Assembly (NCBI GenBank): GCA_014238155.1
Contig: JABABQ010000063.1
Coordinates: 62,001-126,000 of the forward strand
DNA: 64,000 bases
Direction: 5' to 3'
Source: Rhizobiaceae bacterium
GTDB lineage: Bacteria > Pseudomonadota > Alphaproteobacteria > Rhizobiales > Rhizobiaceae
Made by a program: the position numbers and the translations under genes. This document shows positions 36,528-46,383 of the stretch, one piece after another. How positions within the stretch are numbered: position 1 is the stretch's first letter; each line of letters opens with the position of its first letter. A model generated the notes under the pieces. It did no database searches and was not told where the DNA came from. It saw only the letters and a list, made by a program, of their open reading frames with translations.

Positions 36528-37283
36528 ATGCTTGAGATAAAAGACCTTCACGTGCGCATCGCTGAAGATGAAACAGAGATCATTCGCGGCCTGAATCTTT
36601 CAGTCGCCGCCGGTGAGGTGGCCGCCATTATGGGACCCAACGGATCGGGTAAATCGACCTTGTCCTATGTCCTGTCGGGCAAGGAAGATTATGAAATCAC
36701 TCAGGGGTCGATTACATATAATGGCGAGAACCTGCTGGATCTGGATGTTTCTGAACGCGCTGCAGCGGGTTTGTTTTTGGCATTTCAATACCCGGTTGAA
36801 ATTCCAGGGGTGCCGACCATGACATTCCTAAAAGAGGCCATGAATGCACAGCGCAAACAGCGTGGTGAAAACGAACTGACAACGCCAGAATTTATCAAGC
36901 GCGTGCGCGCTGCGGCCGCTGCTCTGAAGATCGATTTCAACATGCTCAAGCGCCCGGTCAATGTGGGTTTCTCCGGTGGTGAGAAGAAACGTGCAGAAAT
37001 TCTGCAAATGTCTTTGCTTGAGCCAAAACTTTGTATTCTCGACGAAACAGATTCCGGTTTGGACATCGATGCCCTGAAAGTTGTGTCCGACGGTGTGAAC
37101 ATGCTGCGCGATCCCGACCGAGCAGTGATTGTTATCACCCATTACCAGCGGTTGCTCGACCATATCGTTCCTGACACGGTGCACGTGCTGTCAAAAGGTC
37201 AGATCGTAAAGTCTGGTGACAAATCACTGGCGCTCGAGCTTGAGGAAAAAGGCTATGCAGATATTATTTCTGCTGCGGCATAG
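36528..37283 (+). CDS. sufC: Fe-S cluster assembly ATPase SufC
   Basis: The 251-residue ABC-type ATPase drives the SufBCD scaffold. It has Walker A GPNGSGKST, the Q-loop FLAFQYPVEIPGVP typical of SufC, the signature FSGGEKKR, Walker B LCILDETDSGLD and the switch His (VITHYQRLLDH). Length and motifs are normal. It is 7 bases upstream of sufD. Confidence 0.97.
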   Translation: MLEIKDLHVRIAEDETEIIRGLNLSVAAGEVAAIMGPNGSGKSTLSYVLSGKEDYEITQGSITYNGENLLDLDVSERAAAGLFLAFQYPVEIPGVPTMTFLKEAMNAQRKQRGENELTTPEFIKRVRAAAAALKIDFNMLKRPVNVGFSGGEKKRAEILQMSLLEPKLCILDETDSGLDIDALKVVSDGVNMLRDPDRAVIVITHYQRLLDHIVPDTVHVLSKGQIVKSGDKSLALELEEKGYADIISAAA

Positions 37284-37289
37284 GACGAC

Positions 37290-38558
37290 ATGACAATGAC
37301 AGCTCACACTCCTCGCATTTTGACCGACGGTGAAACGGCGCTGATGGCTGCCTATGACAATGCCCAGCCCACCGGTCACACAAAAGCTCGAACCGCAGCG
37401 ATAAACGCTTTGCGAGAGCTGGGATTGCCAACAAGACGCATTGAGGCGTTTCACTATACTGATTTGCGTGCGCTGCTGCGTGGCCAGTACCAGATAGCTG
37501 AACGGCCTTCTCAGGAGGACGCCCGTGCAATTGGAACCGGATTCCCTCGTCTCGTGGACGATGCCAGCGTTTTGCATTTCCGCGACGGTCACTATTTTGA
37601 TTGGGGCGATGAATTGCCCAAGGGGATCCTGGTGGATGCCCAACTGCCGGTTCCCACTGGTGCAGATGATGCCGTGGCTCAGATAAATACAGCATTTGCC
37701 TCCAGTGGTGCCTCGATCACCATTCAAGCCAATGCAGAGGTGGAAAAGATACTTGGCATCGCTCACGCCCATACAGGTGCTGCGAATACCATCGCCGCCA
37801 TGCGCACCAGCATCGTGGCAGAATCGGGATCTTCATGCCGGTTGATTGATCGCGCCGTTGGTAAAAACGACGTGTTTTATCTGCATTCCTCAGTGGTTGA
37901 TCTCGACATTAAAGACCATGCGACCGTCAATTACGTGCTGTCGATTGAAGAAGGTGATGCTGCGCAGCGGCTTGCCCAGTTCAACGTCAAGATGGGTAAA
38001 CAGACCACTCTTAATCTTTTCATCCTCAACGCCGGCGGTAAGCTGGTGCGTCAGGAAATTAATTTCGATGTTTTGGGCGAGGGGGCAAATCTCAATATTT
38101 CAGGTGTCAATCTTGTTGGTGGTGAAGCACATATCGACGTGACGTCGCGTATTACCCACCATGCCCCAAACACCAATTCACAAGAAACATTCCGCAATGT
38201 AACCACGGGCCGCGGCCGGGGAGTATTTCAGGGACAAATTAATGTTCGCCAGGCGGCTCAGCTGACTGACGCCCGCATGGCTTGCAACACGTTGCTGTTG
38301 TCTGACGATTGCGACTTTTCCGCCAAACCCGAACTGGAAATCTTTGCTGACAACGTGCAATGCGCTCATGGTGCTACTGTTACCGACATTGAAGAAAGTT
38401 ACATGTTTTACCTGATGGCACGGGGTATTTCCGAGACCCGGGCACGACGCATGCTGATCAAGGCATTTGTTGCTGAAATCGTTGATGAGCTGGAAGAAGA
38501 GCCGCTTATCGAGGCTCTGGAGCGGCGCATCGATATCTGGATGGAGCAACATGTCTAA
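37290..38558 (+). CDS. sufD: Fe-S cluster assembly protein SufD
   Basis: The 422-residue protein is the SufB paralogue of the scaffold complex. It has the N-terminal helical part (GLPTRRIEAFHYTDLRAL), and the beta-helix core with VNLVGGEAHIDVTSRITHHAPNTNSQETFRNV, VFQGQINVRQAAQLTDA and CNTLLLSDDCDFSAKPELEIFADNVQCAHGATV (containing the functional His). Its stop overlaps the ATG of the VOC gene. Confidence 0.95.
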   Translation: MTMTAHTPRILTDGETALMAAYDNAQPTGHTKARTAAINALRELGLPTRRIEAFHYTDLRALLRGQYQIAERPSQEDARAIGTGFPRLVDDASVLHFRDGHYFDWGDELPKGILVDAQLPVPTGADDAVAQINTAFASSGASITIQANAEVEKILGIAHAHTGAANTIAAMRTSIVAESGSSCRLIDRAVGKNDVFYLHSSVVDLDIKDHATVNYVLSIEEGDAAQRLAQFNVKMGKQTTLNLFILNAGGKLVRQEINFDVLGEGANLNISGVNLVGGEAHIDVTSRITHHAPNTNSQETFRNVTTGRGRGVFQGQINVRQAAQLTDARMACNTLLLSDDCDFSAKPELEIFADNVQCAHGATVTDIEESYMFYLMARGISETRARRMLIKAFVAEIVDELEEEPLIEALERRIDIWMEQHV

Positions 38559-38940
38559 CCTGCCTGTTAGTTTCGACCATTGCGTCATTCATGTCTCCAA
38601 CTGGGAAATCGCGAAGGATTTTTATACACGAGTCCTTGGTGCCGAAGCCGTACAAAGTGATCACGGCTACAGATTCCGCTGGGGCAATCAACAATTGAAT
38701 TGCCACGGTCCTGGACTATTTGCCGAGCCAAAGGCACGTGTTCCGGTCGAATCTGGCAATAGTGATTTGTGCTTTTGCTGGAATGGTCCAATTGCCGGTG
38801 CTGCTGATCATTTGGAGGAACAGGGAGTGGCGTTGGAAATGGGCCCGGTTGAGCGGTTTGGTGGCCAAGGTCAGGGCACCAGCATTTATTTTCGTGATCC
38901 TGACGGTTCATTGATGGAGTTTATCTCTTATGCCCAGTGA
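38551..38940 (+). CDS. VOC-fold protein inserted in the suf operon
   Basis: The 129-residue protein has the vicinal-oxygen-chelate (glyoxalase/bleomycin-resistance) fold: FDHCVIHVSNWEIAKDFYTRVLG, a middle strand with NSDLCFCW, and the closing SIYFRDPDGSLMEFI. Candidate metal ligands are His14 in the first strand and the Glu in LMEF. ATG 38551 overlaps the sufD stop, and its own stop overlaps the sufS start, so it is translationally locked into the operon. The substrate is unknown; it is not part of the standard Suf set. Confidence 0.85.
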   Translation: MSNLPVSFDHCVIHVSNWEIAKDFYTRVLGAEAVQSDHGYRFRWGNQQLNCHGPGLFAEPKARVPVESGNSDLCFCWNGPIAGAADHLEEQGVALEMGPVERFGGQGQGTSIYFRDPDGSLMEFISYAQ

Positions 38941-40159
38941 TCAGTATGACATTGACGCCATCCGAGCTGACTTTCCGATCCTGCATCGCGAGGTGCACGG
39001 CAAACCTCTGGTCTATCTCGACAACGGAGCGTCGGCTCAAAAGCCGCAACAAGTAATAGATGCCGTCAGTCACGCCTATGCCAACGAATATGCCAATGTG
39101 CATCGGGGCCTGCATTTTCTATCCAATGCGGCAACTGATGCCTATGAAGCTGCGCGCACAAAAGTGCGTCACTTCCTCAATGCGCCGAGCGACGACAACA
39201 TCGTCTTTACCAGCGGCACTACCGAGGCAATCAATTTGGTGGCCTATGGATATGCCATGCCGATCGTTGGCGATGGTGATGAAATCGTCATTTCGATTCT
39301 GGAGCATCACTCCAACATCGTTCCCTGGCATTTTTTGCGCGAGCGTCAGGGAGCCCGCCTGGTCTGGGTTGACTGCCTGGACGATGGCGGAGTTTCTCTG
39401 GAGGCCGTCGAAGCGGCCTGCACCGAACGGACCAAGCTGATTGCAATCACCCATATGTCGAATGTCACTGGCAGCGTTTTACCGGTCAAAGAGATTTGTG
39501 CCATGGCCCATGCCCGCGGCATCAAGGTGATGGTGGACGGTTCCCAAAGCGCGGTGCACATGCCCGTCGATGTACAGGACCTGGACTGCGATTTTTACTG
39601 CATTACCGGCCACAAACTCTATGGCCCATCGGGAATTGGCGCTCTTTACGGCAAGAGCGAAGCGTTGGAGGCCATGCAACCATTTCAGGGTGGTGGTGAG
39701 ATGATCCTTGATGTCACGCTCGACAATGTGACTTACAACGATCCTCCGCACCGTTTTGAAGCCGGCACACCACCTATTGTCCAGGCAATTGGTCTTGGTG
39801 CAGCACTGGACTATATGGAAGGGATCGGACGCGAAAATATTGCCGATCACGAAGCAGATTTGCGCGACTATGCGCGACAGCGGTTGCGGGAAATCAATGC
39901 GTTGCGGGTGTTTGGAGATACACCTGACAAGGGTGCGATTTTCTCGTTTGAACTGGAAGGAATCCATGCCCATGACGTGTCGATGGTGATTGACCGGGCA
40001 GGCGTTGCGGTGCGGGCCGGTACCCATTGTGCACAACCACTGTTGAAACGCTTTGGTACAACCTCTACTTGCAGGGCAAGCTTCGGTCTGTACAATACCC
40101 GCAACGAAGTGGATGTGCTGGTAGAAGCGCTTGAAAAGGCAAGAAAGTTTTTCTCATGA
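38930..40159 (+). CDS. sufS: cysteine desulfurase SufS (group II)
   Basis: The 409-residue PLP enzyme supplies sulfur to the SufBCD scaffold. Key parts are the N-terminal DFPILHREVHGKPLVYLDNGASAQKPQ, ITGHKLYGPSGIGALYG with the PLP Lys, and RAGTHCAQPLLKRFG, the short Cys loop that defines the SufS group. The start overlaps the VOC gene by 11 bases and its stop overlaps sufT (ATGA). Confidence 0.96.
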   Translation: MPSDQYDIDAIRADFPILHREVHGKPLVYLDNGASAQKPQQVIDAVSHAYANEYANVHRGLHFLSNAATDAYEAARTKVRHFLNAPSDDNIVFTSGTTEAINLVAYGYAMPIVGDGDEIVISILEHHSNIVPWHFLRERQGARLVWVDCLDDGGVSLEAVEAACTERTKLIAITHMSNVTGSVLPVKEICAMAHARGIKVMVDGSQSAVHMPVDVQDLDCDFYCITGHKLYGPSGIGALYGKSEALEAMQPFQGGGEMILDVTLDNVTYNDPPHRFEAGTPPIVQAIGLGAALDYMEGIGRENIADHEADLRDYARQRLREINALRVFGDTPDKGAIFSFELEGIHAHDVSMVIDRAGVAVRAGTHCAQPLLKRFGTTSTCRASFGLYNTRNEVDVLVEALEKARKFFS

Positions 40160-40560
40160 CCGAGCAGACATTAACCGCCGCTGATATGGAAACCGGCCCA
40201 AACGCGGCCGCCATCGGCGAAAATACACCAAGTTCCATTGCACCAGAAGAACTGGATCGACTGACGACTGATATAATTGCCGCTTTGAAAACGGTCTACG
40301 ATCCAGAAATTCCGTCAGATATTTACGAAATCGGGCTAATCTACCGTATCGACATGGATGATAATCGGTTGGTGGATATCGATATGACGTTAACTGCGCC
40401 TGGATGTCCGGTAGCTGGTGAAATGCCGATCTGGGTCGAAAATGCCGTGAGTTCAGTTGAGGGCGTCTCGGGTGTTACAGTAAATATGGTGTTTGATCCG
40501 CCCTGGACACCGGAACGGTTGAGTGAAGAGGCGCAGATTGCGCTGGGCTGGTATGTTTAG
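40156..40560 (+). CDS. sufT: SUF system assembly protein SufT (DUF59)
   Basis: The 134-residue protein has a variable N-terminal tail of about 35 residues and a DUF59/MIP18 domain: LKTVYDPEIPSDIYEIGLIY, DIDMTLTAPGCPVAGEMP with the conserved Cys, and VNMVFDPPWTPERLSEEAQIALG. SufT helps mature Fe-S proteins when demand is high. Its ATGA overlaps the sufS stop, so the two are coupled. Confidence 0.92.
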   Translation: MTEQTLTAADMETGPNAAAIGENTPSSIAPEELDRLTTDIIAALKTVYDPEIPSDIYEIGLIYRIDMDDNRLVDIDMTLTAPGCPVAGEMPIWVENAVSSVEGVSGVTVNMVFDPPWTPERLSEEAQIALGWYV

Positions 40561-40631
40561 AGCGCATGAGCGCCTGATTGTATTCCCAAGCCGCTGCGCT
40601 TATATTTAGACTAGGAGATTTGGAGCCGACC

Positions 40632-41003
40632 ATGAGCAGATTTGCAGTCATTACATTGACCGATGCCGCCATCGACAGGGTGACAGAGATCGTAGACGCC
40701 GCTGAAAACGGTGCTCTGGGTATTCGTGTCGGAGTCAAAAATGGCGGTTGTGCTGGTATGGAATACACCGTTGATCTGGTTACCGAAGTCAAGGTGAAGG
40801 ACGACAAGGTGGATGCCGGTGAAAGCGCGGTGTTTATTGCCCCGGAAGCCGTACTGTTCCTGCTGGGAACGCAAATGGATTACGAAGTGACCAAACTGCG
40901 CTCCGGGTTTGTCTTTAACAATCCCAATCAGACGTCAGCATGCGGTTGCGGCGAGAGCGTCACCTTGATGCCTGCGTCACCGGCCGCGCTTGAAAACGCT
41001 TAG
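40632..41003 (+). CDS. sufA: A-type Fe-S carrier SufA
   Basis: The 123-residue protein is an A-type carrier that passes clusters to apoproteins. The three cysteines of the family are present in GGCAGMEY and in ACGCGES near the C-terminus. ATG 40632 is preferred because GGAG lies 7 bases before it; an earlier frame from 40578 is not conserved. It is the last gene of the suf operon. Confidence 0.93.
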   Translation: MSRFAVITLTDAAIDRVTEIVDAAENGALGIRVGVKNGGCAGMEYTVDLVTEVKVKDDKVDAGESAVFIAPEAVLFLLGTQMDYEVTKLRSGFVFNNPNQTSACGCGESVTLMPASPAALENA

Positions 41004-41056
41004 TTTGCAACGGCCAGCCGCAATACTACAGATGAATTTACAGGAATAGACTAAAT

Positions 41057-42016
41057 ATGGTCACGCTGCTGGATACACTAAAAGATACGCGTCCCCGCCA
41101 TCCCGAAAAGCAACATCGTCCCGATCAGCCGGTTTTGAAAAAACCTGATTGGATTAGAGTGCGTGCCTCAACGTCTGCGGTATTTACCGAGACAAAAAAC
41201 ATCGTCAAGGAAAACAACCTCGTCACTGTATGCGAAGAGGCTGGTTGTCCGAATATCGGTGAATGTTGGTCGAAAAAACACGCCACCATGATGATCATGG
41301 GTGACACCTGCACCCGTGCTTGCGCTTTTTGTAACGTGCGGACCGGTAAGCCCGATGCACTTGACCCCGACGAACCGGAAAATGTAGCCAAAGCCGTGGC
41401 CAAGCTTGCGCTGAAACATGTGGTCATAACATCAGTCGACCGCGATGATCTTGACGACGGCGGAGCGCAGCATATTGCCGACACAATATTGGCAATACGA
41501 GCCACATCTCCGGAAACAACTATCGAAGTTCTAACACCTGATTTTCTTCGTAAAAACGGTGCATTAGAGATAGTTGTTAAAGCAAAACCAGATGTATTTA
41601 ATCACAACATTGAAACTGTGCCGGGTCACTACCTTACCGTCCGCCCCGGCGCCCGGTATTACCATTCCATCCGTCTGCTTGAGCGGGTAAAGGAACTTGA
41701 CCCGACCATGTTTACCAAGTCCGGGTTGATGGTTGGATTTGGCGAAACACGTAATGAGGTGTTGCAGCTTATGGATGACCTGCGCTCGGCTGGTGTTGAT
41801 TTTCTGACCATCGGCCAGTATTTGCAGCCAACAAAAAAACACCACAAGATTGACCGCTTTATCACCCCTGACGAATTCAAGTCGTTTGAAACGGCGGCCT
41901 ATTCAAAAGGTTTTTTGCTGGTTTCATCGAGCCCGCTGACGCGCTCTTCCTACCACGCGGATGAAGACTTCGCCCGGTTGCGACTGGCCCGTGAAAAGCA
42001 GATAGCGGTCAACTGA
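41057..42016 (+). CDS. lipA: lipoyl synthase
   Basis: The 319-residue radical-SAM enzyme inserts sulfur into octanoyl chains to make lipoate. It has the auxiliary-cluster cysteines ([14 protein letters not shown]), the radical-SAM motif CTRACAFC, and the closing Ser-rich RSSYHADE. It uses two 4Fe-4S clusters, so its place just after the suf operon (53-base gap) makes functional sense. Confidence 0.97.
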   Translation: MVTLLDTLKDTRPRHPEKQHRPDQPVLKKPDWIRVRASTSAVFTETKNIVKENNLVTVCEEAGCPNIGECWSKKHATMMIMGDTCTRACAFCNVRTGKPDALDPDEPENVAKAVAKLALKHVVITSVDRDDLDDGGAQHIADTILAIRATSPETTIEVLTPDFLRKNGALEIVVKAKPDVFNHNIETVPGHYLTVRPGARYYHSIRLLERVKELDPTMFTKSGLMVGFGETRNEVLQLMDDLRSAGVDFLTIGQYLQPTKKHHKIDRFITPDEFKSFETAAYSKGFLLVSSSPLTRSSYHADEDFARLRLAREKQIAVN

Positions 42017-42028
42017 GCGCCCGCTTCC

Positions 42029-42484
42029 GTGCCGCATTTTGAAAAATCCCACCCGGTCAATCATCCAGCATCAGACATGTTTGATCTGGTTGCTGATATC
42101 GAGCGCTATCCGGAATTCGTACCGCTTTGTCAGGCGCTGACTACCCGCTCGATCCGACAAAAGGCCGAACGGGAAATTCGTCTTGCCGATATGACCGTGG
42201 GTTACAAGTCAATCCGGGAAACTTTCACCTGCCAGGTATTGCTGCATCCTGAAGTCGCACAGATACAGGCCAGTTATATTGATGGCCCGTTCAAATTCCT
42301 TGAAAACCAGTGGAGTTTTGAATCGACCGGGGAACACAGTTGCAAAGTCCATTTTGTTCTTGATTACGAATTCAAGAGCCGAGCCCTGGCGCTGTTGATG
42401 GGGTCGATGTTCGACCGGGCATTCGCCCGTTTTACCCAGGCCTTCGAAGACCGCGCCGACGAGATTTACGGCAAATCTGGCTAA
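42029..42484 (+). CDS. COQ10/RatA-like START-domain protein
   Basis: The 151-residue protein matches the polyketide-cyclase/START family of COQ10 and RatA (VADIERYPEFVPLCQALTTRSI, then KSIRETFTCQVLLHPE and FKFLENQWSFES). Alphaproteobacterial members next to lipA are usually regarded as coenzyme Q-binding helpers. The RatA toxin label from E. coli is an alternative; sequence alone cannot separate them. GTG 42029 is 12 bases after lipA, and its end overlaps the convergent pncC gene by 4 bases. Confidence 0.85.
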   Translation: MPHFEKSHPVNHPASDMFDLVADIERYPEFVPLCQALTTRSIRQKAEREIRLADMTVGYKSIRETFTCQVLLHPEVAQIQASYIDGPFKFLENQWSFESTGEHSCKVHFVLDYEFKSRALALLMGSMFDRAFARFTQAFEDRADEIYGKSG

Positions 42485-42969
42485 CCGAGTTCGTCGAGCA
42501 GCATTTCCAGCGCTGTGAGCACCGTCATTTCGCGAACCTGACTACGTGTGATCGCTCCCTCATCGGAAAATTGGCATTCTTTGACATTCGCCAGACCATC
42601 TAGGGACTGGACTGCGACATAAACCAGACCGACAGGTTTTGTCTCAGTTCCGCCACCGGGGCCGGCAATACCCGTGACAGCAACCGCAAGCTGGGCTCTT
42701 GAATTGGCCAATGCTCCGGCTACCATGGCCCGGGCAACAGTGGCCGAAACAGCGCCTTTGTCGGCAATAACTTCCAGCGGCACATTGAGTAATTCGTTTT
42801 TTGCCTCGTTGGAATAGGTGACAAAGCCACGATCCACCACCGCGGAAGAGCCGGCAATCTCAGTCAAAGCGCCAGCAATCAATCCGCCAGTGCAGGATTC
42901 TGCCGTCGCCACGTGGATATTCAGTTCGGTGCCCCGATCTATGATGCGTTGAGATAGGTCCGCTATCAT
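42481..42969 (-). CDS. pncC: CinA-family nicotinamide-nucleotide amidase
   Basis: The 162-residue protein is a stand-alone CinA C-terminal domain, which deamidates nicotinamide mononucleotide for NAD recycling. VATAESCTGGLIAGALTEIAGSS near the N-terminus holds the active-site Ser/Cys region, followed by FVTYSNEAK and AVTGIAGPGGGTETKPVG. It overlaps the ispDF stop by 4 bases and so is probably translated after it. Confidence 0.9.
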   Translation of the reverse strand: MIADLSQRIIDRGTELNIHVATAESCTGGLIAGALTEIAGSSAVVDRGFVTYSNEAKNELLNVPLEVIADKGAVSATVARAMVAGALANSRAQLAVAVTGIAGPGGGTETKPVGLVYVAVQSLDGLANVKECQFSDEGAITRSQVREMTVLTALEMLLDELG

Positions 42970-44165
42970 TCAATACTCTCCATCACGACGGTCGCAGTAG
43001 CCATGGCGACCATGCCCTCATTGCGTCCAACAAACCCAATGCTTTCGTTGGTCGTAGCTTTGACCGAAATGCGGCCGGGTTCAATCCCACTGATTTGTGA
43101 GATGCTGTTGCGCATTTTATCCCGATGGGGTCCGATTTTAGGAGCCTCGCAAATTAGTGTCACATCCACATGAGTAATTCGTCCACCTGCCGCCGTCACA
43201 CGTGACACTGCGTGCTTCAAAAACTGATCTGAGCTGGCGCCGGCCCATTTCGGATCGCTTGGTGGGAAGTGAGACCCAATGTCACCATCCGCGATGGTCG
43301 CCAACAGGGCGTCTGTTAGAGCATGCAAGCCAACATCTGCATCAGAATGTCCACTGAGGGATTGGGTATGTGGCAGATTAATTCCACATAACCAAATGCC
43401 ACTACCATCGACAAATTGATGGGTATCATAGCCGTGGCCCACTCGAATATCAGGCACTTTCATGTTAAAATTCTCCTGTGCCATGATCATATCTTCTGCT
43501 GTCGTGATTTTTGTGTTGCGGGCGTTGCCTTCAACCACCACCACGTCGACCCCAGCCCATTCAGCCATCCCCGTATCGTCGCTGAAATCATGTCGATTTG
43601 CCGCAGCTGCGTCACGATGGATTTTCAGGATGGACGCATATTCAAACCCCTGAGGGGTTTGCGCTGCCACCAGATGCTGACGCGATAAAGTTTCAATGAT
43701 CTGTCCATAATCATCACGCCGTTTCAGGGTGTCGGCAACGGATATGGTGGGCACCACGGCTGGAAAACTGTCCAGCTTGGCGATTACTCGCGAAATGGTT
43801 TCTGGCGAAACAAAAGGGCGGGCAGCGTCATGAACAAGTACGCGTTTTGGATGCAGGTCAGTCAGCGCTTCCAGGCCCGCTGCAACCGATTGCTGGCGTG
43901 TCATCCCGCCCACAACGAATGCTTGAAGTTTATCACTCGCCACCGACGCGGAATGATACAGCTTTTCATCATCGGGGTGGATGACAACCACAATCGAATG
44001 AACCTGGGGATGGTTTGCAAAAACGCGCAATGTTCTAGTCAGAACTGAACTGCCGCCCAGGTCCTGATACTGTTTAGGTCCGTTCGACTGACCGGCGCGT
44101 GATCCACGACCCGCTGCAACGATAATTGCAGCCGTCCCGGATGCACATTGTTTTTGCTTTTCCAT
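42966..44165 (-). CDS. ispDF: bifunctional IspD/IspF isoprenoid enzyme
   Basis: The product of about 399 residues is a fusion. The N-terminal half is IspD (AIIVAAGRGSRAGQSNGPKQYQ; VHDAARPFVSP), which makes CDP-ME. The C-terminal half, from about residue 240, is IspF (IRVGHGYDTHQF, GHSDADVGLHALTDALL, KATTNESIGFVGRNEG), which forms the cyclic diphosphate. The fusion is usual in alphaproteobacteria. ATG 44165 fits the IspD N-terminus; the frame extends to 44192 without conserved residues. It is divergent from dusB. Confidence 0.94.
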   Translation of the reverse strand: MEKQKQCASGTAAIIVAAGRGSRAGQSNGPKQYQDLGGSSVLTRTLRVFANHPQVHSIVVVIHPDDEKLYHSASVASDKLQAFVVGGMTRQQSVAAGLEALTDLHPKRVLVHDAARPFVSPETISRVIAKLDSFPAVVPTISVADTLKRRDDYGQIIETLSRQHLVAAQTPQGFEYASILKIHRDAAAANRHDFSDDTGMAEWAGVDVVVVEGNARNTKITTAEDMIMAQENFNMKVPDIRVGHGYDTHQFVDGSGIWLCGINLPHTQSLSGHSDADVGLHALTDALLATIADGDIGSHFPPSDPKWAGASSDQFLKHAVSRVTAAGGRITHVDVTLICEAPKIGPHRDKMRNSISQISGIEPGRISVKATTNESIGFVGRNEGMVAMATATVVMESIE

Positions 44166-44244
44166 TGTTTGGCTTTGGCATGGCAGCATCAATGTCGCAA
44201 TAGTACGTCTTGCATCCCATTGCAGATATGCTTAGAAAAACGCC

Positions 44245-45270
44245 ATGTTTAGAAATTGCTCAAAAAATGCGCAACCGGCGTTAAACATTGGTGATCTGTC
44301 GGTGCGCAATCGTGCATTTCTGGCCCCCATGTCAGGTGTGAGCGATGTACCTTTTCGCCAGTTGGCGTGGGAGTTTGGCGCTGGAATGGTGGTGTCCGAA
44401 ATGGTCGCCAGCGAGGCATTGACGTCGGGGCAGCAAGAAATGCGTCTGAAGGCAGAGGCGGCTGGTTTGCCAGTGCATATTGTGCAACTGGCTGGCCGTC
44501 AGCCCAAATGGATGGCGCAAGCCACACGGATGGCCGAACAGGCCGGTGCCCATGCCATCGATATCAATATGGGTTGCCCGTCAAAACGGGTAACCAACGG
44601 ATATTCCGGCTCCGCACTCATGCGAGACCTGGACCACGCCATGACGCTGATCGATGCGGTCATGGCAGCGACCGACTTACCGGTCACATTGAAAATGCGT
44701 CTGGGTTGGGATGACCAGTCGATCAATGCACCCGAACTGGCCGCGCGAGCGGTGGCGGGAGGGGTAAAAATGATCACAGTTCATGCCCGAACCAGGAACC
44801 AATTTTACAAGGGGCAGGCGGACTGGACCAAGGTTGGGCCAGTGCGTGAACGCATCAATGTACCTTTGATCATCAATGGTGATATCGATTCCGTTTTGTC
44901 GGCTCGCAAGGCCATGGACATTTCTGGAGCAGACGGCGTTATGATCGGTCGTGCCAGCTATGGTGCTCCATGGCTTCCGGGTCAAATTGGAAGTGCTCTG
45001 GAGGGACAAGCGACGAAGGTAGCACCTACGGGTCCTGAACTGGCTGATATCGTGACACGTCATTACGAGGCAATTTTGTCGTTTTACGGTGTTGAACTGG
45101 GCATGAGGAACGCGCGAAAGCATCTCGACTGGTATAGCAACGGTTTGCGTGGTGTTGAGGACTACGGAGTGCTGCGCGCGCAGTTAATGACCAGCCGCGA
45201 CAAACATCAAGTACTTGGAGCAATCGGCAGATTGTTTGTTCAAGAAATCGCGCCAAAAGTGGCTGCCTGA
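44245..45270 (+). CDS. dusB: tRNA-dihydrouridine synthase (NifR3/DusB)
   Basis: The 341-residue flavoenzyme reduces uridines in tRNA. Visible blocks are [36 protein letters not shown] with the catalytic Cys, [16 protein letters not shown], and the FMN-phosphate region [13 protein letters not shown]. In Hyphomicrobiales dusB (nifR3) usually precedes ntrB, as here. Its stop overlaps the ntrB start. Confidence 0.95.
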   Translation: MFRNCSKNAQPALNIGDLSVRNRAFLAPMSGVSDVPFRQLAWEFGAGMVVSEMVASEALTSGQQEMRLKAEAAGLPVHIVQLAGRQPKWMAQATRMAEQAGAHAIDINMGCPSKRVTNGYSGSALMRDLDHAMTLIDAVMAATDLPVTLKMRLGWDDQSINAPELAARAVAGGVKMITVHARTRNQFYKGQADWTKVGPVRERINVPLIINGDIDSVLSARKAMDISGADGVMIGRASYGAPWLPGQIGSALEGQATKVAPTGPELADIVTRHYEAILSFYGVELGMRNARKHLDWYSNGLRGVEDYGVLRAQLMTSRDKHQVLGAIGRLFVQEIAPKVAA

Positions 45271-46376
45271 TGATCGATCTGCATTCAGCAAATCAGTTGG
45301 GATTGCCGGTCGACGTGCTCAATGCATTGCCGCATCCGGTGTTCATGGTGTCGAAGGACGGGCATTTTGAATTCGTCAACGCGGCAGCTGAATCGTTCTT
45401 TCAGTCGAGTTTTACGGTCCTGAAGAACCGCACTTTCAGCTGGTTCTTGCCGGACGGGAGTCCGATGCGGACTTTGATAGAGCAGGTTCAGCAATCGCGT
45501 TCACCGATAAGTGAATATAAAGTAGATGTGTCATCACCACGGCTGGGACCGGAAAGGTTTGTTGATGTTTATGTGGCCCCGGTTGTTGAACATGCTGACA
45601 GTGTGGTGGTGCTGTTACAGGTGCGTTCCATGGCCGATACGCTGGACAGGCAACTTACCCACCGGGGGGCAGCACGAACCGTAACCGGTTTGGCTTCAAT
45701 GCTGGCTCATGAAATCAAAAATCCGCTGTCTGGCATTCGAGGTGCTGCACAGTTGCTGGAGGCCCACAGTGATGAGGATGACCGGGCGCTGACACGGTTG
45801 ATTACCGATGAGACCGACCGCATTGTTCGTTTGGTGGATCGTATGGAGGTGTTCTCCGATGAACGGCCCATCGAGCGGGATCCGGTCAATGTTCATTCGG
45901 TGCTGGAACATGTGAAAAAACTGGCCCGGTCGGGATTTGCGACCAATATTTCAATTGTCGAGCGCTATGATCCGTCACTGCCTCCTGTTCTGGGGAACCG
46001 GGACCAGCTGATCCAGGTATTTCTAAATCTCGTAAAAAACGCCAGCGAGGCCATGCTGGGTGTTCAAAATCCGCAAATAACACTGACAACAGCATTCCGG
46101 CCGGGGATGAGTGTTGCTGCTCCGGGAAGCCGGGAACGGATATCATTGCCCATTTCAATGACCGTTACGGATAACGGTCCGGGAGTGCCAGAGGACATGG
46201 TCGCTTATATGTTTGATCCATTCGTCTCCAGCAAGCCCAACGGGTCTGGCCTGGGGCTGGCTCTGGTGGCCAAAATTATCGGTGATCATGGCGGGATAAT
46301 TTCCTGTGACGGCAAGCCCGGCGGGACAAATTTTCAGGTCCTGATGCCGATGTGGTCTGAAGAACGGAGAATTTGA
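45270..46376 (+). CDS. ntrB: nitrogen regulation sensor kinase NtrB
   Basis: The 368-residue soluble kinase/phosphatase of NtrC has an N-terminal PAS domain (residues 15-120), H-box [20 protein letters not shown] with H147, the N-box LVKNASEAM and ATP-lid motifs ([15 protein letters not shown]). It senses nitrogen status through PII proteins. It follows dusB with a 1-base overlap and precedes ntrC by 7 bases. Confidence 0.96.
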   Translation: MIDLHSANQLGLPVDVLNALPHPVFMVSKDGHFEFVNAAAESFFQSSFTVLKNRTFSWFLPDGSPMRTLIEQVQQSRSPISEYKVDVSSPRLGPERFVDVYVAPVVEHADSVVVLLQVRSMADTLDRQLTHRGAARTVTGLASMLAHEIKNPLSGIRGAAQLLEAHSDEDDRALTRLITDETDRIVRLVDRMEVFSDERPIERDPVNVHSVLEHVKKLARSGFATNISIVERYDPSLPPVLGNRDQLIQVFLNLVKNASEAMLGVQNPQITLTTAFRPGMSVAAPGSRERISLPISMTVTDNGPGVPEDMVAYMFDPFVSSKPNGSGLGLALVAKIIGDHGGIISCDGKPGGTNFQVLMPMWSEERRI

Positions 46377-46383
46377 TAATCCC

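Noticed and set aside
39479-40036. 185-codon minus-strand frame opposite sufS
   Set aside because: It is antisense to the PLP-binding and active-site Cys regions of SufS and has no recognisable domain.
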